Positions 59,494 through 64,000 of a stretch of 64,000 nt of DNA are shown one piece after another. Origin of the DNA: Paraphysomonas bandaiensis (taxonomy: Eukaryota > Chrysophyceae); assembly GCA_965644295.1 (NCBI GenBank), contig CBFFRP010000423.1, positions 124,001 to 188,000 of the forward strand, given 5' to 3'. The stretch's first letter is position 1; every line of letters starts with the position of its first letter. The notes beneath the pieces are model-generated. The model saw only the letters and a list, made by a program, of their open reading frames with translations. It ran no database searches and had not been told where the DNA came from. The position numbers and the translations under genes are program-made.

Positions 59494-62400
59494 TTGATTA
59501 TCTTGAATATCAATCAAGTTTTCAATAAAGAAATGAATGAAAATGTTGATTATGATGATATAGACGCATTATTATCAACAACAAACGATGAGATTCATAC
59601 AACACATACAACAATAATATCAGATGATATAGTCAATAATATGAATGATAATCAATTTAATATGAAAGAAAATGATCAGCAATCATTATCATTTGATTTT
59701 GATGATTTGTTATCATCTGATAATGTAAAACAGACGGATCCTATACAAGATATGGAGTTTACTGTTGGAAATGAGATGAATGTGAGTCCAACTGATATAA
59801 ATGATCAAACAAGTATACATTCTGAGATTGTAAAATCTGATACTGATGGTATAAAGACTGATGAAGTACTTGATGTTGCCCAAGTTAATAATTGTAAGCC
59901 TGTTGTTGATGATATGGACTTTCTCGAGTGGTTGGATACTGAGAACTCTACATCTTCTCCTGCTGTGGACAATGAGAAAACGCCATCTGATGTGAATGTG
60001 GACCCTGTGGATGACTTTTTTGAGGATATTTTTGGAAGTTCGCCAGAGAAGGCCACTTCAACGACTAGTGTCGTATCTGGATCCTCCGCTCCGAAGACTG
60101 TCTCTTCAGGCTATGAATCCCAGGTTCGCTTGGAGGCGTTATCTGGCTTTCCAGATATCAGTAAACTACGGGAAATGATTCTTAGTGCTGGCTATATACC
60201 GCAGAGTTGTAGGGGGAGTGTTTGGTGCGTTCTTCTAACGGGCGAATCTTGTGTCGAAGACCAGGAGGCAGAGTTTTGGCGTCCGCATGGAGCTGCCGGA
60301 GAAAATATTGACCAGAAAGATGTTTTGGAGTCTGATTGTGCTGCTGCAATAGCCAATGTTAAAGGAACTACCCATGCACCAGGAGACTTGAACCAATGCC
60401 AAGAGGACCTTCATGACATATTGCTCCTTTACTGTATGCGTCGCAAAATTGCCTATCGTCCCCTATTCTGCGACATGCTGAGCCCATTGCTATTGCTCCC
60501 TTCCCCGTTGCAACCTACACCTCGGGCAATTGCATCATCCTGCTTTTATTCTTTAGCTTCTTCGTTTGTTCCGCTGATTAATCTTCCGGTATGCACTGTC
60601 TTATGTTTATGTCCTGCTCTGTACACCGCCTCCAGTAACGCATGTTTATGTAGACACCAGCGTACACCCGAGCCGCCCGCACACTACACAATTGGTTGCA
60701 CCTATTGTTGTCTTACCACGCTCCCTTACTGGTACAGCACTTGGACCGTGTCTGTCCGGGATGGGAGCAGGCAGCACAAGAAACATCTCATGCAGAGGTA
60801 ATTCAGTGCTTATAGGCATCTTCTATTGCGAACTCTAGTCCGTTATGGCTCTTCCTTCGTTTGCCTATTCTTATTGCTGCTTGGTGTGTGTAATTTAGGT
60901 ACTCAGCCAGAAGTCGTATGACATGAAAAGTGCAGACCTCGACCAATTAGAACGCGAATTAGGTCTTATTGAGGAGCCAGATTCGGTATCCGGAGGTGTC
61001 GAGACAACAAATGCTGGACCGATATCTTCTGTCAATCCAACTGAGCGCCGAGTAGTTGGGGGATGCATACCTACGACATGGCTATGTGGATTATTTGGAG
61101 GTAGCGTGCCAGCTCTGCAGGCCTGTTGGCTGGGAGACTGGGCTATTGTTCATGCAGAGAGATATGCTGGTAGGCCATGTATTATGTATTGTATGTCATG
61201 TATTAACTTAATGTCACCACTGAAAATGCAAATTATGAGGAAATGTAAATTTATGGTGTGATATGTCTGCAAGTATATTGCTTTCTTGTGTTTGACAGTT
61301 TTGGTCGACAGGCTTATATGTAACCGCTGCATTGTTGGTGATGTACTCGTCATCCTTACGCCAGTTGGACGGTGCACAGTTTCGACAGTGGATAGGAAAG
61401 GTTGTATCAGGTGCAACTAATTGGTACACATTGATACCCATGCCCATTGGAAAGGGAGATGAAGGAAGCGAGACTTGTACGTCATGGGAAGATTTCACTA
61501 GGGGATGGATCCATGCGTCAGCAGGTATCAAAGTAGATGCGTATTCTGATGAATTCATTAGGATATGTTGCTTTGTTTTTTAAGTGAGAACTGTTAATTG
61601 CGGAATCAGTCTACGTGCATTATTATGGTTGACGTTTTTTGTACAACATTTAGCTGTTCGTCATACTACTCCTAGTGGATTCAAGGAATCTCTGCTTGAC
61701 ATGGAACCGTGGGCCACAGCGGCTGCTGAGAATGGTGTTGATGATGAAATCGACGACTACCCGATTTTCCACCCCTCTGTAGCGGAAGAGATGGAATCTC
61801 GGCACGTGGAAGGCGAGCGTCGTGTTAGTCGAATCATTCAGGAAAAAGGTACGTTGCTGGGCACATTATTTATGGCTTCTGCTTTACTGTTGCATGGTTT
61901 GTATGTACTTATTGTATATGAATAGTGGGTGAGAAGGGCAAGAAGCTTGTTTCATCAGTGAGGCGACTTAGAGGCAAGTTGCGGAGAGGATCAGAGTCGA
62001 ACATATCTCCCGATGCGATGTCTGCGAATGAAGAATGGGTCCAATGGCCGCAGGAGTCAAAACGGTTCTATCGTTGTGTATGGGCTACGCCAGCGGAGGT
62101 ACGGACAGATCAACATTGCTCTGATATGTGCTATGGAAAAGTGTAAAGTGCATCAAATACCATACACAATATGTTTTGTTGTGTACTATACGTGTATGAA
62201 GTAATGCTATAGGAACTTAATTTCAGTCTATATTACGTGTGTTTGAAGATGTTCACTTAAATTCAGGTCATTCCGTGTATCTGCTCTAATCAACGCCGGA
62301 CAACCTCCTCGCGGGATGTAGTGTCCGTATTCTGTGAAGGTGCAGACTGGACACCAGGATCCACAGTTTTAGGTGTTGATGTCAAAGGTGGAGAGGGTAT

Positions 62401-64000
62401 GAGTCTTCCTCGAGCAGATGAGACCTTTTCTCTCCCTTTCTTTTTCGGTATCGACATTAGATCGGAAGAAGAAATGAAACTGGGGAAGTTTCCTAAGGTA
62501 CTGAGACATTTATTTTTCTTTTGTGTAACATGTAATTGCTTTCTTGACTTTTTCGCTGCTGCCAACTTAGCCATACTAATAATGCATACAGGCGTTTGAG
62601 TTTGATCCTAGCGCTCTCACTGACCCAGAGCGCTTGTCAACTTACTTGGTTACCCTGGAGCCGATGACTGAAATTGCTCATTTGTGCATTATCGGTATGT
62701 TGTTTGGGGAATGTGTGTAAGATCTGTTTACTGTATTGGATGCTTGTTTTGTATTTATTACGCGAAATAAATATTTATTGATGGCTAAAACTTATTACTT
62801 CTTATGTCATTTCTCTTGCAGGTGCTGGGGAGGAGTATATTCGCCGCGCAATGGCAACGAGCACACAGAGTGATGATCCTCTTTCAAACACAACATCGTC
62901 AGAGGTGGATGCTGCTATAGCGGAGTACGTCACAGTACTAAACAACGTAGCCGTATTTTTCATGAAAAAAGGTTTCCAGCACGTCAGGTAAGAAATAAGA
63001 ATACCGAATACAGAAAGTAGTTTGTGGTGCACGTGCCGTTCTGTTAAATGTATGCTATATTTCTTCGTGTATGGATTTAAGTTTTGAGTAGTATTCTAGA
63101 CGGAGGGTTTTCAGCAGCTGCGCGCTACTTAATTCGCGGTGGATCTTCTTTCACTTTGGGAACGGCACTTGTGGATGTCGACGTTCCTTCTCTTGACCAA
63201 CTACTGGGATCTGGAACGTGCGAAAAACATCTTGGCGCACGGAAGGCTATCAAAACACAAGGTAGAATATATATATTTTTTCATGATTTGACTGGAATCG
63301 CATTGTGATATATGTTCGGATATCTCTTATGGTGTGCGCGGATGATGTAATAGGGGAAGAGTTTAGTAGAAGTCTATCGAGGGAAGAAGGGGGAACTGGT
63401 CTCACGGCCGCTGCGGGCCTGATGAACTATGCTGGCTCTTTCGTGGCAACTCTTGGCAAACAGGGTGTTGCCAGTCAGGCCTCGTCAGCATCTGCGGCCC
63501 AGTCGCGAGGTTCGGACGGTGAGTTGGGCACGAAGCAAGTATTTGAGGACCTGGGGAAGAAGTTTTCTATGTTTAGTACGTCTACTTTTGCTAATCTGAG
63601 GAAGGGTGTTGCTACTACCGCTACAACTGACTCAGCCACAGATGACACAGCAGATCCAGATGTGGATAAAAAGGCCCACGGGGGAGATACGTGGCGGTCA
63701 TCTGGTGGTGCGGCGGAAGATGGAAAAGGATACGGAAGTTCTTTGACGTTTGTGATCGATGAAGATGAGGAAGAGTTAGACGGAAGTGAGGGGGCGAACG
63801 AGGTTGAGAAGAAGGCCATTGTAGAATCTATTCCTGACACAGACCGGATATTCATATCAAAGACTGACGCAGAGCGTTCCCAGGCACTTGCAATGCACAA
63901 GTTATCTGGAGTGACTAAAGGGGATCATATCGTAATATCCCGTGAAGCACTTCCTGGGGCATTGCTGTTTCCTTGTATGAAGGAAAAGGAGGTCAGAGAC
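59494..64000 (+). CDS. TBC1D23: TBC1D23 homologue, 3' partial
   Basis: Exons: 59494-60588, 60654-60797, 60899-61169, 61312-61524, 61654-61848, 61926-62098, 62267-62497, 62592-62694, 62822-62987, 63092-63261, 63354 to beyond 64000. TBC1D23 sits on the trans-Golgi and links golgins to endosome-derived vesicles carrying the WASH complex. After an acidic, disordered N-terminus (about 215 residues) comes the TBC domain: LREMILSAGYIPQSCRGSVW, CIPTTWLCGLFGG, LYVTAALLVMYS. A rhodanese-like domain follows: FFGIDIRSEEEMKLGKFPK, FMKKGFQHVSILDGGF. Then a linker and the start of the C-terminal PH-like domain: LAMHKLSGVTKGDHIVIS, ALPGALLFPC. This order is specific to TBC1D23. Two in-frame ATGs, 59494 and 59533, are possible starts. 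The first 400 nt are AT-rich. Confidence 0.9.

Overview
The window is nuclear DNA of a unicellular eukaryote. Genes are split by many short introns, mostly 44-60 nt and almost all GT-AG. Intergenic DNA is AT-rich and full of (GTAT)n and (TA)n microsatellites. The encoded proteins (TBC1D23, TTC27, a kinesin, a two-repeat Myb, a bifunctional-type PFK-2, a PHS phosphate transporter, an FN3/WW/EF-hand protein) are general eukaryotic. The mix, together with a Ty1/copia element whose protease carries a DNQAD signature, would fit a stramenopile or related protist. I cannot fix the lineage from sequence alone.

Layout: a partial Nudix hydrolase (1-593, +); an alpha-helical, probably organellar protein (1718-4801, -); a microsatellite carrying a full-length copia retrotransposon (5193-10177, - sense, identical 287-bp LTRs); a secreted DUF5107 protein (10639-13561, +); an FN3-WW-EF-hand protein (14848-16913, -); a 1593-aa coiled-coil protein (17832-22720, +); an MFS/PHS transporter (23155-24658, -); a secreted serine-hydrolase-like protein with a YfaP-like C-terminus (25609-27650, +); a BRCT plus zinc-finger protein (30167-32238, +); a 24-exon kinesin (32826-38063, -); an NT-C2/coiled-coil protein (39401-41459, +); a zone of large inverted repeats (42411-42974); TTC27 (43755-47620, +); a PFK-2/FBPase-2 with a degenerate phosphatase half (49500-52645, +); a Myb protein whose first intron is 2.2 kb of satellite DNA (54648-58950, -); and TBC1D23 (59494 to the window end, +). 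Exon chains were built by hand from splice sites and reading frame. For every complete chain listed, the exon lengths sum to a whole number of codons.

Most neighbours are arranged as divergent or convergent pairs. Divergent promoters are AT-rich and hold the microsatellites, and the AT-richness runs on into the first 200-400 nt of most coding sequences.

The most notable observation is in the copia element. The 15-16 nt directly after its 5' LTR, where a tRNA primer site is expected, are perfectly complementary to a site inside the same LTR that lies just downstream of a TATA-like box. This is the geometry of Tf1-style self-priming. Other points of interest are a near-certain loss of the bisphosphatase catalytic residues in PFK-2, a perfect 172-bp inverted repeat with a 12-nt loop, the satellite-filled Myb intron with a 268-bp higher-order period, and an in-frame 54-bp minisatellite.
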